Shown: positions 32,901 to 42,071 of the stretch, piece after piece | Layout: each line of letters begins with the position of its first letter | How positions within the stretch are numbered: position 1 is the first letter of the stretch | DNA from: Streptomyces sp. I05A-00742 | GTDB taxonomy: Bacteria > Actinomycetota > Actinomycetes > Streptomycetales > Streptomycetaceae | Assembly: GCF_013055795.1 (NCBI RefSeq) | Contig: NZ_JABETO010000008.1 | Span: 160,307 to 224,306 of the forward strand | DNA: 64,000 nt | Direction of reading: 5' to 3' | Position numbers and translations under genes: made by a program | The notes under the pieces: model-generated | Told to the model about the DNA's origin: nothing | The model's database searches: none | Seen by the model: only the letters and a program-made list of their open reading frames with translations

Positions 32901-33727
32901 CAGCTGTCCCCGCATCTCTCCGCGTCCTGCTTTCGGGCCGCCTCACGTTCCGCGCCCCGCCCCCGCGCCTCGCGCTCCCCCACGTCCTTTGGAGCGCCCC
33001 CGCCGCTCCGCCGCCGGCGCGTCACCAGACCGGCCGAACACGCGACGAGGCCCGCGACCAGCACCGGCACGCCGGCGGGCAGGACGAGGGTCGTCGCGAG
33101 CGCCGTCACAGCGGCCGCCCCGGCCACCGCCCACAGCCGCGGTCCCCGCAGCCGGGGCATCAGGAGGGCGATGAAGGCCGCGGGTGAGGCCACGTCCAGC
33201 CCCAGCGCGGTCGGGTCGGGCAGCGCCTCCGCCCCGACGGCCCCGGCGAGCGTGGCCAGGTTCCAGCAGACGAAGACTGCCGTGCCGGTGGCCCAGAAGG
33301 CCAGCCGGGACGCGCGCTCGGTCGGCCGTCCCATGGCCATGCCCGAGCTCTCGTCGAGCACCAGATGGGCGGCGAGTGCCCGGCGCGCCCCGCGGACCCG
33401 GAGCACCCGGGAGAGCGTCAGTCCGTACAGGCTGTTGCGCACGCCGAGGAGCCCGGCCGTGGCGGCGCCGGTGAGGGGGCTGCCTCCGGCGCCCAGGACG
33501 CCGATGACGGCGAACTGCGACGCCCCGGAGAACATCAGCAGGGACAGCACGCAGCTCTGGGCGACGGTGAAGCCCGCCAGCACGGCGAGGGCGCCGAAGG
33601 AGAGGCCCAGGGCCCCGACGGCCAGTCCGACCCCGGCCGAGTCGCGCAGCAGCGCGGCCTTCTGCCGGGGCCAGTCGGCGTCCCCCCCTTGCGTCGTGGC
33701 ACTGACTTTGGCCTTCAGCCGGTTCAT
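32900..33727 (-). CDS. azlC: AzlC-type amino-acid exporter large subunit
   Basis: The 275-residue membrane protein shows the AzlC signature: SAGVGLAVGALGLSFGALAVLAG in the first helices, MFSGASQFAVIGVLGAG, GLLGVRNSLYGLTLS, and ALAAHLVLDESSGMAMG. The C-terminal 50 residues are basic and hydrophilic, longer than usual. AzlC and AzlD form a two-subunit exporter for branched-chain amino acids and analogues. The gene follows the PLP-ATP-grasp gene with a gap of about 70 bp and is likely in the same transcript. Confidence 0.9.
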   Translation of the reverse strand: MNRLKAKVSATTQGGDADWPRQKAALLRDSAGVGLAVGALGLSFGALAVLAGFTVAQSCVLSLLMFSGASQFAVIGVLGAGGSPLTGAATAGLLGVRNSLYGLTLSRVLRVRGARRALAAHLVLDESSGMAMGRPTERASRLAFWATGTAVFVCWNLATLAGAVGAEALPDPTALGLDVASPAAFIALLMPRLRGPRLWAVAGAAAVTALATTLVLPAGVPVLVAGLVACSAGLVTRRRRSGGGAPKDVGEREARGRGAEREAARKQDAERCGDS

Positions 33728-33797
33728 CACGTGTTCCTGTCCCGCTCCGAGCTCTCGTCCTCGGCGACGGGGCGTCCTCGGCCATGAGGCGTCCCCG

Positions 33798-36086
33798 TCA
33801 CGAGGTTTCCTCGATCACGACGTTCAGTTCCGCGTGCGCCTTGGCGCAGGCCGCGGTGGCCTCCTCGGCGGACCCGCCGCGGGCGATCACATACCCCAGC
33901 CGATGGTAGGCGTCGCGCGGGGGCTGCACCCGCTGCCCCGGGACGGCCGTCACCGTCACCTGGCGGACGCCCTCGACGGCGCGCGCCGCCTCCACACCGT
34001 CCACCCGGGAGAGGGTCCCGGGCCGGCCGGTGAGGAGGAACTGGATGGCCGCGAAGCCGTCCGGGGGCGGGACGGGGTGCGGTGCGCGACCGAGCGCGAT
34101 CCGCAACTGCTGCTCCTGCATCCGGAGTCCGGTCGTCAGCCGGACGAGTTCGGGGATCATACCGCCGGCCGGGCGTCCGTTGATCTCGATCACGGCGGGG
34201 CCGTCGGGGGTGAGCCGGACTTCGGTGTGCGCGGCGCCGTCGGTCAGGCCGACGGCGTCCAGCGAGCGCCGGACCGTGTCGGTGATCCGGTCCGCCGTGG
34301 CGGCGGAGAGCGGGGCGGGGAACACATGGCGGTGCTCGACGAAGTACGGCGCCGCGGTGAGGTGTTTCTCCACGATACCCAGGACGTGCGTCCGGCCGCG
34401 GTGGTTGACCGTCTCGACGCTGAACTCGGGCCCGGCGAGGTGCTCCTCGATGAGCGCGGCGCCGGCGGTGCGCTGGCCGCGGACGTTGGTCTCCTCGGCC
34501 AGGATCAGCCGGACCTGGGCGGCGGCCTCACCGGGGGTGGTGCAGAGCAGCACGTGGTGGGAGCCGCTGTCGTCGACGGGCTTGACGACGCAGGGCAGGC
34601 CGGTGCGGGCCACGGCGCCGGCGGTGCGGGCGTCCGTCTCCGCGTCGTCCTGGCCGGCCGTCACGACGGCGAACCGGGGCTGGCGGACGCCCGCACCGGC
34701 CAGCCGCTCGCGGGTGCGGGATTTGTCGCGACAGCGGGCCACGGCCTCGATCGGGCTGCCGGGCAGCCCCAGCCAGGCGGCGAGCCGGGCGGTGGTGGAG
34801 AGGTAGAAGTCGCTGGTGGTGGTGATGCCGGCGATCTGCTCGCGGCGGAACGCGCCCAGGATCGCCCGCCGCAGCTCCGCCTCCGCGTTGGTGTCGCAGG
34901 TGACGACCTCGGCGCCGGTCTCCGCCAACCCCCGGTAGCGGTCGGGGTCGTGGGTGAGGAGGACGGGGCGCAGGCCGAATTCCCGGGTGAGGCCGAGGGC
35001 GAGCATGCCCGTACCGGTGGTGTTGGACTCGACGAAGAGCAGTCGCTGCCCTCGCTCCGACCGCTCGATGTCGGCGGCGCGCGACCAGCTCTCGGCGACC
35101 TCTCCGGCGCGCGGCGCGATGGTGACGGGCGCGGTCGAGCGGGGCAGTGCGTCGAGTTCCTGGGCGGCCCAGTAGTCGTCGTCGTAGATGGTGTCGACAT
35201 AGCGGTCACCGCGGTCGGGGAGGATGCCCACGATGCGGGTGCCCGGGCGGGCCGCGGCGGCGACGTGCTTGACGATCCGGTACACGGATCCGGAGGTGTT
35301 GCCCGCGAACATCTGCAGCTCACGGGCGAGTTCATGGGTCGCGGTAAGGGCCTCGCGGTCGTTCAGCCAGTGCACCTCGTCAATCAGCCGGCGGTCGAGG
35401 TTGCCCGGCAGGAGGCTGTTGCCCAGTCCGCTCTGCCGGCGTCCCGGACGGTCGGGCTGACCGAAGAGGACGCTGCCGACGCTGTCCACGCCGATGACGG
35501 TGAGGCCGGGCAGGGTCTCCTTGAGGGCGCGGGCCGTGCCGCAGAGGGAGCCCCCGCTGCCCACCGAGCCGACGAGGATGTCGAAGGCGCCGAGGTCCGC
35601 CGTCAGTTCGGCGGCGAGCGTCCGGTACGCGGCGGGGTTGTCGGGGTTCTCGTACTGGTCGGGCCAGAAGGCTCCGGGGAGTTCGGCCCGCAGCCGGTGC
35701 AGGAGTTCCAGGCGGGCGCTCTGCCAGCCCCCCGACGTCATGGCCGCCACGATGTGCACGTCGCAGCCGAGCGCTCGGAGTTTGGCCAGGGTGATGCGGT
35801 CGATGCGGGGGTCGGTGACGATGTGGACGTGGTGCCCCAACGAGGTGCCGACCAGGGCGACTCCGAGCGCCATGGTGCCGGAGGAGCTCTCGATGATGGG
35901 GGCACCTTCGGCGAGGGTGCCACGTCTGCGCGCTTCCATGATGATGTTGCGGGCCACGCGGTCCTTCATCCCGTACAAGTTCTGGAACTCCAGCTTGAGA
36001 TGGACCTCCACGCCGCCCGCCGCCCCGAGGGGGACGCGGACCAGCGGAGTGTGTCCTATCGCTGCCGTGACACTCTCAAAGAGCAT
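33798..36086 (-). CDS. Fusion of cysteine-synthase-like PLP enzyme and ATP-grasp ligase
   Basis: The 762-residue protein joins two enzymes. Residues 1-330 are a fold-type II PLP enzyme of the cysteine synthase/SbnA group: IGHTPLVRVP, the Schiff-base Lys in NLYGMKDRVARN (about residue 41), ESSSGTMALGVAL and the phosphate-cup loop SVGSGGSLCGT. Residues about 355-750 are an ATP-grasp ligase with CRDKSRTRERLAGAGV, LPCVVKPVDDSGSHHV, and TEVRLTPDGPAVIEINGRPAGGMIPEL. The first half likely replaces a beta-O-phosphate of an amino acid with a nitrogen nucleophile; the second likely ligates the result. The ATG has a strong GGAGG 7 bp upstream and overlaps the kinase stop by 11 bp. Confidence 0.9.
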   Translation of the reverse strand: MLFESVTAAIGHTPLVRVPLGAAGGVEVHLKLEFQNLYGMKDRVARNIIMEARRRGTLAEGAPIIESSSGTMALGVALVGTSLGHHVHIVTDPRIDRITLAKLRALGCDVHIVAAMTSGGWQSARLELLHRLRAELPGAFWPDQYENPDNPAAYRTLAAELTADLGAFDILVGSVGSGGSLCGTARALKETLPGLTVIGVDSVGSVLFGQPDRPGRRQSGLGNSLLPGNLDRRLIDEVHWLNDREALTATHELARELQMFAGNTSGSVYRIVKHVAAAARPGTRIVGILPDRGDRYVDTIYDDDYWAAQELDALPRSTAPVTIAPRAGEVAESWSRAADIERSERGQRLLFVESNTTGTGMLALGLTREFGLRPVLLTHDPDRYRGLAETGAEVVTCDTNAEAELRRAILGAFRREQIAGITTTSDFYLSTTARLAAWLGLPGSPIEAVARCRDKSRTRERLAGAGVRQPRFAVVTAGQDDAETDARTAGAVARTGLPCVVKPVDDSGSHHVLLCTTPGEAAAQVRLILAEETNVRGQRTAGAALIEEHLAGPEFSVETVNHRGRTHVLGIVEKHLTAAPYFVEHRHVFPAPLSAATADRITDTVRRSLDAVGLTDGAAHTEVRLTPDGPAVIEINGRPAGGMIPELVRLTTGLRMQEQQLRIALGRAPHPVPPPDGFAAIQFLLTGRPGTLSRVDGVEAARAVEGVRQVTVTAVPGQRVQPPRDAYHRLGYVIARGGSAEEATAACAKAHAELNVVIEETS

Positions 36087-37005
36087 AGTCGCCTCCGACG
36101 GGGCCTGCATGGTGAATGACGGACGGGGGGGCGGCGCAGGCGTCCGCGCCCAGTGAGCGGAAGACGGAGACGGTGCCGGGCAGTTCGGCGCACCGGGCGC
36201 GGACCCGCTCGACCCGTTCCGGGTCGTCGTCGCGGTGCGCGCCGAGCAGGATCCCCAGGTAGGTGCCGCTGTGCGCGATGACCAGGCCGAGTCCGCCGGC
36301 CTCCCGGCAGATGGCCCGCATACGGACGAAGCGTAGGTCCGGGTCAGGACCCAGGTGGAGTTCGGCGCTGCGGGTGGCCACGCGTCCCACCGCGGCGAGG
36401 TCGCCGCAGCGGACGGCGTCGGAGAGTGTGCCGAGCAGGGTGGCGTACTCGCGGCGGGTGCGGTGGGAGGGCGCGCGGGCGGCGTGGTTGTACCGGACAG
36501 TGTCCACCATGCCGCCGGTGTCGTGGGCCACGATGGTCAGCGGCGGCAGGGTGCCCAGCCGTTCCTTGAGCCGCACCTCGCGGTGGTAGTAGCTGACGAT
36601 GCCGGCGTACATGACGCCGTCGGACGGTTCGATACCGCGCAGGAACGTTTCTGTCGCCTCCTCGTCCAGCGGGACGTCCAGGGCGTCGGCCACGGCGCGG
36701 GCGGTGGCGACCAGGTCCGCCGAGGAGCTGGCGAGGCCCTTGCCCTCGGGCAGACCGCCGTCCAGTTCCAGCGTGCCGCCGCCGGGATGGCCGTGGGCGC
36801 GGAGCATGCGGGTGGCCAGTAGCCGCGACTTCGACTTTCCGGCCGGGGACACCGTCACGGTGTCGCCGTCGGTGAGCCGGAAGCTGGCGGTCGACCAGGT
36901 GTCGAGGGGAAAGGTCACCAGGAAGCGCCGGGCGTCCGGCAGCATGCCCTGGAGGAGTTCCCCGAAGGTTCCGTTGGCGGCTCCGAATCCGGTGTCCCCG
37001 GCCAC
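36076..37005 (-). CDS. GHMP kinase, PduX/threonine-kinase-like
   Basis: The 309-residue kinase has the GHMP glycine-rich phosphate motif PEGKGLASSSADLVATA near residue 85 and the N-terminal GTFGELLQG typical of PduX-type L-threonine kinases and some homoserine kinases. The C-terminal substrate-side segment reads GLVIAHSGTYLGILLG. It probably phosphorylates the side-chain hydroxyl of Thr (or Ser), giving the leaving group for the adjacent PLP enzyme. I favour the GTG at 37005 with GGAGG upstream; another GTG eight codons earlier lacks a ribosome-binding site. It follows the lyase gene by about 30 bp. Confidence 0.88.
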   Translation of the reverse strand: MAGDTGFGAANGTFGELLQGMLPDARRFLVTFPLDTWSTASFRLTDGDTVTVSPAGKSKSRLLATRMLRAHGHPGGGTLELDGGLPEGKGLASSSADLVATARAVADALDVPLDEEATETFLRGIEPSDGVMYAGIVSYYHREVRLKERLGTLPPLTIVAHDTGGMVDTVRYNHAARAPSHRTRREYATLLGTLSDAVRCGDLAAVGRVATRSAELHLGPDPDLRFVRMRAICREAGGLGLVIAHSGTYLGILLGAHRDDDPERVERVRARCAELPGTVSVFRSLGADACAAPPSVIHHAGPVGGDYAL

Positions 37006-37032
37006 AACCCCTCCCGTGCGTCTGCCCACTGC

Positions 37033-38517
37033 TCAACCGATGCCCAGCAGGTGATCCGTCTCCGCCAGGGCGTCGCGCACCCGCTTCCCGCGCAGGTCCC
37101 AGGCCGCCGCGGCCTCGTCCATGCGGTCCGCCTGCGCGGCGAGCAGCGCGCGGACCTCCGACGGCCGGGTGGAGCCGGCGGAGAGCTTCCGCTCGACGCC
37201 GCCCTGGAGGTCGAAGGCCTCGGCGAGCGCCTTCTCGGGCGCCGTGAGCGGGTGGCCGTGCCGCTCGGCGGCGCGGCGCAGCAGATCCGGCCGGACGTCC
37301 TGGGGGGCCGCGCCCTCTTCCAGGGCGGCCAGGACGTACGCGCCGGCGACCACTTGGGCCGTGCGCCAGGGAAGACCCTCGTCGAGGGTCAGCCGGTTGG
37401 CCAGGGTGAACCCGCCGAAGAACTCGCGGGCGCAGGCGGCGGCCATCCGGTCGGTGCGGAACTCCACGTTCTCCAGGACTGCGGTGGCCAGCGCCAGGGT
37501 GGAGCGCGCGGCCAGGAACGCGGACAGCACGTGGGTGCCCGCCTCCTTGGAGACCTCGACGGAGTTCGCGTACGCGGTGTTGCGCTGTCCGGTCAGGGCG
37601 TCGAGGTGGAACGCCGTCAGGTGGGCGGTCCGGCCGCGGATCCGTTCCAGGAGCGGAAAGTTCTTCTTCTGGGGCATCGCCGCCGAGATGCCCGCATAGG
37701 CGTCGGGCAGGTCGATGAACCCGTACTCGCTGCCGCCCCAGGCGATCAGGTCGGTGGTGAAGCGGCTGAGCACCGTCCCGAACAGCGACAGCTCGCCGGT
37801 GATCTTCAGGGCCCAGCCGCGCGAGGCCACCGCCGTGAGCGCGTGCGCGCGCGACCGGGCGAAGCCGAGCAGCCCGGCGGCGGCGTCGCGGTCCCACTCC
37901 AGCTCCTGGCCGGCCATCGCCCCGGCGCCCAGGGGGCACCGGTCGATGTCGTCGTAGGTGGCCAGCAGGCGGTCGACGGCGTCGGTCACCTCGTCGGAGA
38001 GCGCCGCGAGGTAGTAGCCGGCGGTGATGATCTGCGCCGCCTGGCCGTGGGTGTAGCCGGGCATCGGAGTGGCGGCGTGCCGGGACGCGGTGCGGTGCGC
38101 GGCCCGGCCGAAGTCGAGCAGGGCCCGTCCCGTCAGCTCCAGTTGGTGGCGCGCGTACATGAGCTGGGCGCAGGCCTGGAGGTCGTTGCGGCTGCGATCG
38201 ACGTGCCAGGCGGGGACCGGGGAGTCCAGTCGGGACTCCACATGGCGCTCGATCGCGAACGCGATGTCCGACATGTTGTGTTCGGGGTCGGCGGTGAGCG
38301 CGGCGGCGGTGATGCCGTGCAGCGCCTCGCCGATCCGCCGGGCCTGGTCGGCGGTGACGAGCCCCATCCGCCGGTACTCGACGGCGAGGACCTTCTCGAT
38401 CGCCGCGTACCACGGCAGGAGGTGCTCCGCCTCGAAGGCGAACTGCGGGGCGAGCACCTCCTCGTGGAGCAGCGCGTGGGGGCCGGAGGAGATCCGTCCG
38501 CTGAGGGGCGTGGCCAA
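37033..38517 (-). CDS. Argininosuccinate lyase homologue
   Basis: The 494-residue protein belongs to the argininosuccinate/adenylosuccinate lyase superfamily: DIAFAIERHVESRL, the HVDRSRNDLQA segment (compare TGRSRND in ArgH), MPGYTHGQAAQ, and the signature loop with GISAAMPQKKNF around residue 285 that holds the catalytic Ser region. Real ArgH would lie with the arg genes; here it sits among a threonine kinase and a cysteine-synthase-like enzyme. That trio is the one assigned to 2,3-diaminobutyrate formation in the friulimicin and pacidamycin clusters, where the lyase releases fumarate from an aspartate adduct and leaves an amino group. Confidence 0.9.
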   Translation of the reverse strand: MATPLSGRISSGPHALLHEEVLAPQFAFEAEHLLPWYAAIEKVLAVEYRRMGLVTADQARRIGEALHGITAAALTADPEHNMSDIAFAIERHVESRLDSPVPAWHVDRSRNDLQACAQLMYARHQLELTGRALLDFGRAAHRTASRHAATPMPGYTHGQAAQIITAGYYLAALSDEVTDAVDRLLATYDDIDRCPLGAGAMAGQELEWDRDAAAGLLGFARSRAHALTAVASRGWALKITGELSLFGTVLSRFTTDLIAWGGSEYGFIDLPDAYAGISAAMPQKKNFPLLERIRGRTAHLTAFHLDALTGQRNTAYANSVEVSKEAGTHVLSAFLAARSTLALATAVLENVEFRTDRMAAACAREFFGGFTLANRLTLDEGLPWRTAQVVAGAYVLAALEEGAAPQDVRPDLLRRAAERHGHPLTAPEKALAEAFDLQGGVERKLSAGSTRPSEVRALLAAQADRMDEAAAAWDLRGKRVRDALAETDHLLGIG

Positions 38518-38521
38518 CGGA

Positions 38522-39265
38522 CTACCGGCCCTTCTTGCGCAGGGTGAAGGCGAGGCTCTCGTGCTCGTGGAAGTAGGGCCGGTATCCGGCGTGCGGGGGC
38601 TCCATCCAGCGGAGGAGTTCCACGGCGTGCACCTCGTCGGCCAGCCCGCAGGCGGCGAGGTAGGCGTCCAGGTCGGGGCGGTCGTAGAACTTGCAGTAGA
38701 AGCCCGCGTGGTCCAGGTACTCCTTGGGGCCGGTCTCCACCATGCCGGGGTCGGTGACCTGGCAGTCCCCCATCGTCCACATATTGGCGACGATGTGGCC
38801 GCCGGGGCGGCAGACCCGGTACAGCTCCCGGAGCGCCTTCTCCGGCTCGGTGAGGTGCCCGAGAAGGTCCCAGCAGAAGATCCCGTCGAGGCAGTCGTCG
38901 GGCAGCCCGGTGGCGAAGACGTCGGTCTCGTGGAAAACGACGTTGTCGGCCTTGGCCTTGGCCACCACCGTGCGGGCGATGCCCATCGCGTTGTGCGAGG
39001 TGTCGCCGCCGAGCACGACCGTGGCGGCCTGGGCCAGCGGCGGGAGGTTCCGGCCGTCCCCGCAGGGCAGGTCGAGGACGACGAAGGCGGAGTGGTCGGC
39101 GAAGAGCTTGGCGGCGTTCACCACGTACGGGACGGGTGGGTCGCCCCAGAGGTTGGCGTGACCGTCGAGTCGGTAGGCGTCGTTCCACTGGCCCTTGGCC
39201 AGCTCGTCGGGCGCACTGACCGCTTCTCCGTTTTCCAAGGGCTTGGCAGACTTCACGGGTTTCAC
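38522..39265 (-). CDS. SAM-dependent class I methyltransferase
   Basis: The 247-residue protein has the SAM-binding motif FVVLDLPCGDGRNLPPLAQ near residue 60, an acidic loop (GGDTSHNAMG), the motif II region CLDGIFCWDLLGHL, and the motif III region VCRPGGHIVANMW. It resembles small-molecule methyltransferase type 11. The GTG start overlaps the flavoprotein stop (GTGA), and the lyase gene begins 5 bp after its stop, so it is embedded in the amino-acid operon. N-methylation of diaminobutyrate, as in pacidamycin-type peptides, is the obvious proposal; C- or O-methylation is not excluded. Confidence 0.87.
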   Translation of the reverse strand: MKPVKSAKPLENGEAVSAPDELAKGQWNDAYRLDGHANLWGDPPVPYVVNAAKLFADHSAFVVLDLPCGDGRNLPPLAQAATVVLGGDTSHNAMGIARTVVAKAKADNVVFHETDVFATGLPDDCLDGIFCWDLLGHLTEPEKALRELYRVCRPGGHIVANMWTMGDCQVTDPGMVETGPKEYLDHAGFYCKFYDRPDLDAYLAACGLADEVHAVELLRWMEPPHAGYRPYFHEHESLAFTLRKKGR

Positions 39266-41145
39266 AGGCGGGACGTCTCCTTCGGCGCGGGCCGCGCGGC
39301 GGGCTCCGCTCGGCATTCCCGGGCGTGGTGCTCGAACATCTCCGTCACGCAGCGGTGGGCGTCGACGAAGGCGCGGGAGTAGCCCGGGGTCGGGATCAAG
39401 TGGTTGTAGAACGTGGCGCCTTCACAGAGGGGGCCGATCAGCCAGAGCCGCCGGTCGCTCGTCCCGTCGGATCCGACGGGGTGGAGGGACGCGTCCACGT
39501 CGGCGGCGTCCACGTTGCTGCTGCCGGGGAGGTGGGGGGCGAGCAGGCCGCGCCGGAGCAGTGATTGCACCAGCGGGCTCGCAGAGGAGGACACGCCGGG
39601 CCAGGGGGCGTTGCCGGCGCACAGCCAGTCCGCGCGTTCGCGGTGCGGCACCGCCAGCCGGGTGGAGGTGATGCTCCAGCGGCGGACGCCGCCCTCGTCC
39701 TCCGCGGTGACGCGCGGGGCCGCCCCGAAGGGAAAGCGGACGATGCCGGCGTCGGCCAGCGCGAGGAGTTCGGCGTACCGTTCCTTCTGGGGGCCGACCA
39801 CCGCCCGGTTCATCAGCGGCACCGTGCTCCCCATGAAAGCGTCGAGCGATGGGCCGTTCAGGCCACGGAAGTTGACGGCGTCGCGGAGGATGTCGCGGAC
39901 CTCGCGAACGGCTTCCAGGGCCGCCTTGACAGGGCTGCCGGTCACGCCTTTCGCCGCCTCGGCGAGGTCGTCGCGCACCACCGCGGTCAGCCACCGCTGG
40001 TAGGACGCGCCGTCCCGTAGGTCCATACCGGGCGACGGGTCCCACAGGGCCAGAGGATCGAAGCGGCCGTGCGCCGCGTCCAGCCGGTCGAGCGCGGCCG
40101 CGAGGGTGCCTTCGCGGGCGGCTCCGGCGAGCTCCTTCGCCGTCCGCTCCTCGGCGGCGGGTCCGTCGTCCACGAGAGCGCGGCACCGGTGGTGGGCGAT
40201 GCGCATCTCGCTCAGCAGGAGCGGCATGAGCCGCGCGTCGAAGTCCAGCGGGCCGGCCGCCCGCAGCGACGCCACGGCATCCCGGGTGAGGGCGAGAGGC
40301 TGGAACGGGTTGTCGAGCCTGGTGCGTTCGGGCCGGACCCGGAAGGGCATTCCGGACCGCGAGTACAGCAGCACCCGGGGCTCGTCGCCGCTGGGCAGGT
40401 AGCGGACGGTGCCCGCGTCCCGTGTGAAGCGTCCGCCGCGGCCGACGGTCAGCGCCGCGACCACGTCCATCGCGGAGAGCCCGAATCCGCCGACGGCCAC
40501 CGTCTGACCCGGCTCCACGACCGCGACCCGCTCCGGCAGCGGATACGGGTCGGTGATCTCCCGGGCGGCGGGCGCGCGTCGGGTGCCCACGTGGCCGAGG
40601 GTGAGGAAGGCGTAGTCCGCGCCGAGCACGGTCCCGTCGGCGAGGGTGATCCGGACGCCGGACGCCGGGTCGGACTCCAGGTCCACGGCGGCCGCGCGGT
40701 GGACCCGCAGGGTCATCCCCTCCGGGACGCGCCGGCGGATCCGCTCGAAGAACCACCGGAGGTACTCGCCGAGGACCCGCCGGGGCAGGAAGTCGTCCGG
40801 CGCGACGGCGCGCCCGGTAGAGCCGATCGTCCCGCCGTCCTCACCCACCCGCAGCCCGCGTTCCGTGACCCAGGCGAGGAGGCCGGGACCGTCCTCGCCG
40901 GTGTGCTCCCCGACGGATTCGGGCCCCGGGAACATGGATATCTCGCCGCAGAGGGTGTTGAGAAGGAGGTAGTCCGGCTGGTCGGTGGCGTGCAGCCCCT
41001 GGCCCGGGGGCGCGGGGTCGATGACGTCCACCCGTAGGGATATCGGCGGCACACCGGAATTGCGAACCAGAGTGACAATGCGCTCCAGAATGCCGCAACC
41101 CCGGGAACCGGCACCGACAATACTCACCCGTAACTCGGATGCCAC
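39262..41145 (-). CDS. FAD/NAD(P)-binding oxidoreductase (NAD_binding_9 type)
   Basis: The 627-residue protein starts with a dinucleotide-binding motif (VSIVGAGSRGCGILERI) and resembles the large FAD/NAD(P)-binding proteins related to N-hydroxylating monooxygenases. Other segments fit: DYLLLNTLCGEISMFPG, FLPRRVLGEYLRWFF, YAFLTLGHVGTRR, VAVGGFGLSAMDVVAAL (second nucleotide motif, about residue 215), and RVLLYSRSGMPFRVRPE. The GTG start precedes the beta-1 strand directly; longer frames upstream lack sense. It is the first gene of the minus operon. A likely role is oxidation or N-hydroxylation of the amino-acid product, but the substrate is unknown. Confidence 0.8.
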   Translation of the reverse strand: MASELRVSIVGAGSRGCGILERIVTLVRNSGVPPISLRVDVIDPAPPGQGLHATDQPDYLLLNTLCGEISMFPGPESVGEHTGEDGPGLLAWVTERGLRVGEDGGTIGSTGRAVAPDDFLPRRVLGEYLRWFFERIRRRVPEGMTLRVHRAAAVDLESDPASGVRITLADGTVLGADYAFLTLGHVGTRRAPAAREITDPYPLPERVAVVEPGQTVAVGGFGLSAMDVVAALTVGRGGRFTRDAGTVRYLPSGDEPRVLLYSRSGMPFRVRPERTRLDNPFQPLALTRDAVASLRAAGPLDFDARLMPLLLSEMRIAHHRCRALVDDGPAAEERTAKELAGAAREGTLAAALDRLDAAHGRFDPLALWDPSPGMDLRDGASYQRWLTAVVRDDLAEAAKGVTGSPVKAALEAVREVRDILRDAVNFRGLNGPSLDAFMGSTVPLMNRAVVGPQKERYAELLALADAGIVRFPFGAAPRVTAEDEGGVRRWSITSTRLAVPHRERADWLCAGNAPWPGVSSSASPLVQSLLRRGLLAPHLPGSSNVDAADVDASLHPVGSDGTSDRRLWLIGPLCEGATFYNHLIPTPGYSRAFVDAHRCVTEMFEHHARECRAEPAARPAPKETSRL

Positions 41146-41650
41146 CCAAACCCCCCGCAGTTCAGGAATCCCGCCAACCCGGCGCGCACCACCGTACCCC
41201 GTGGCGTCACCCCGGTCCATGGTCCGACTTTGACTTTGGCGTATTTCCTGCACACGTAATTCCGGCAACCGGAAAAGGATCATTAGGCCGTCGCACGGGT
41301 CCGCCGCGAGCAGCGCGTTCACCATCGCGGTCGGGTGCGCGGCAGCGGCGAGAACCGGCCACTTCGTGTGTGCTCCGGTGCACCACGGCCGCGCGGAACC
41401 GGGCTCGCGGCCCGGTGTGACGGGGATGCCGGCATGCGTCGCACTGCGGGACCTGGGCGATCACCGGGAAAGCAAAAGAAGGAGGCAGGGCGGTTCACGC
41501 CCATCGGGATGTGGTCCGGAACTCCCTTTACCCGTCAGGGCGGTGGATCAAGGAAATCCGGTCGACCCGGTCACCACCGGACGCGGGGAATGATCGAATG
41601 CGGAGAGTGGGCGGAGAGCGGAGGAGAACGACACCACAGTCGTCGACGCT
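41146..41650. other. Intergenic region without a recognised gene
   Basis: The first 100 bp upstream of the flavoprotein start are AT-richer (around 41220-41285) and probably contain the promoter of the minus-strand operon. The rest shows only low-complexity Arg/Gly/Pro-rich frames and leads into the transposase remnant. Confidence 0.55.
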
Positions 41651-41970
41651 GGAGCCGGCGTCCTCCAGGGCGTTCTCGATTGCCTTGCGGGCGTCGATGG
41701 ACACTAGGTCGGTGCTGACCGCGCCGACCCGCAGCACGGTGTCCATGCCCGCGATGACCGCGTTGGCGGGCAGCCGCCGGCACTGCAGCAGCATGTCGAT
41801 CAGCATCCGGGTGCTCCCCCTATCACCGGCCTTCTTCCTGTCCGCCGCCCAGAACGCCTTGTGCCTCTTGGCGAAGCCGCCCCTTCCGCTCGGGCCCGCG
41901 CGAGCGCGGTGGTCCCGATGAACGTGTCGGGCTTGACCAGCAGATTGTTTTTCCAGAAGTGCAGCCACCT
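41650..41970 (-). mobile_element. IS21-type transposase (IstA) C-terminal remnant
   Basis: Two neighbouring minus-strand frames together encode the last part of an IS21-family IstA transposase. LLVKPDTFIGTTALARARAEG is in one frame; GGFAKRHKAFWAADRKKAGD, then STRMLIDMLLQCRRLPANAVIAGMDTVLRVGAVSTDLVSIDARKAIE is in another, so there is a frameshift. The catalytic domain and istB are absent. It directly abuts the truncated terpene synthase in the same orientation and probably caused that truncation. I did not find terminal inverted repeats. Confidence 0.65.
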
Positions 41971-42071
41971 TGTGCCGTGTCCCTTGCAGCCAGGCCCTAC
42001 CTGCCATGGCGGTAAGGGACCAGCCGCAGTAAGTGCCCTATGTGCCGCGGCGCATGGTGGGGTCAAGGAGG

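Noticed and set aside
37033..38517. Primary argininosuccinate lyase (argH)
   Set aside because: Gene context (threonine kinase, PLP-ligase, methyltransferase) and the divergence of the SRND region argue for a pathway-specific homologue.
41800..42071. C-terminal part of the terpene synthase frame
   Set aside because: The sequence after the NSE motif no longer resembles a terpene synthase and turns into transposase-like sequence.
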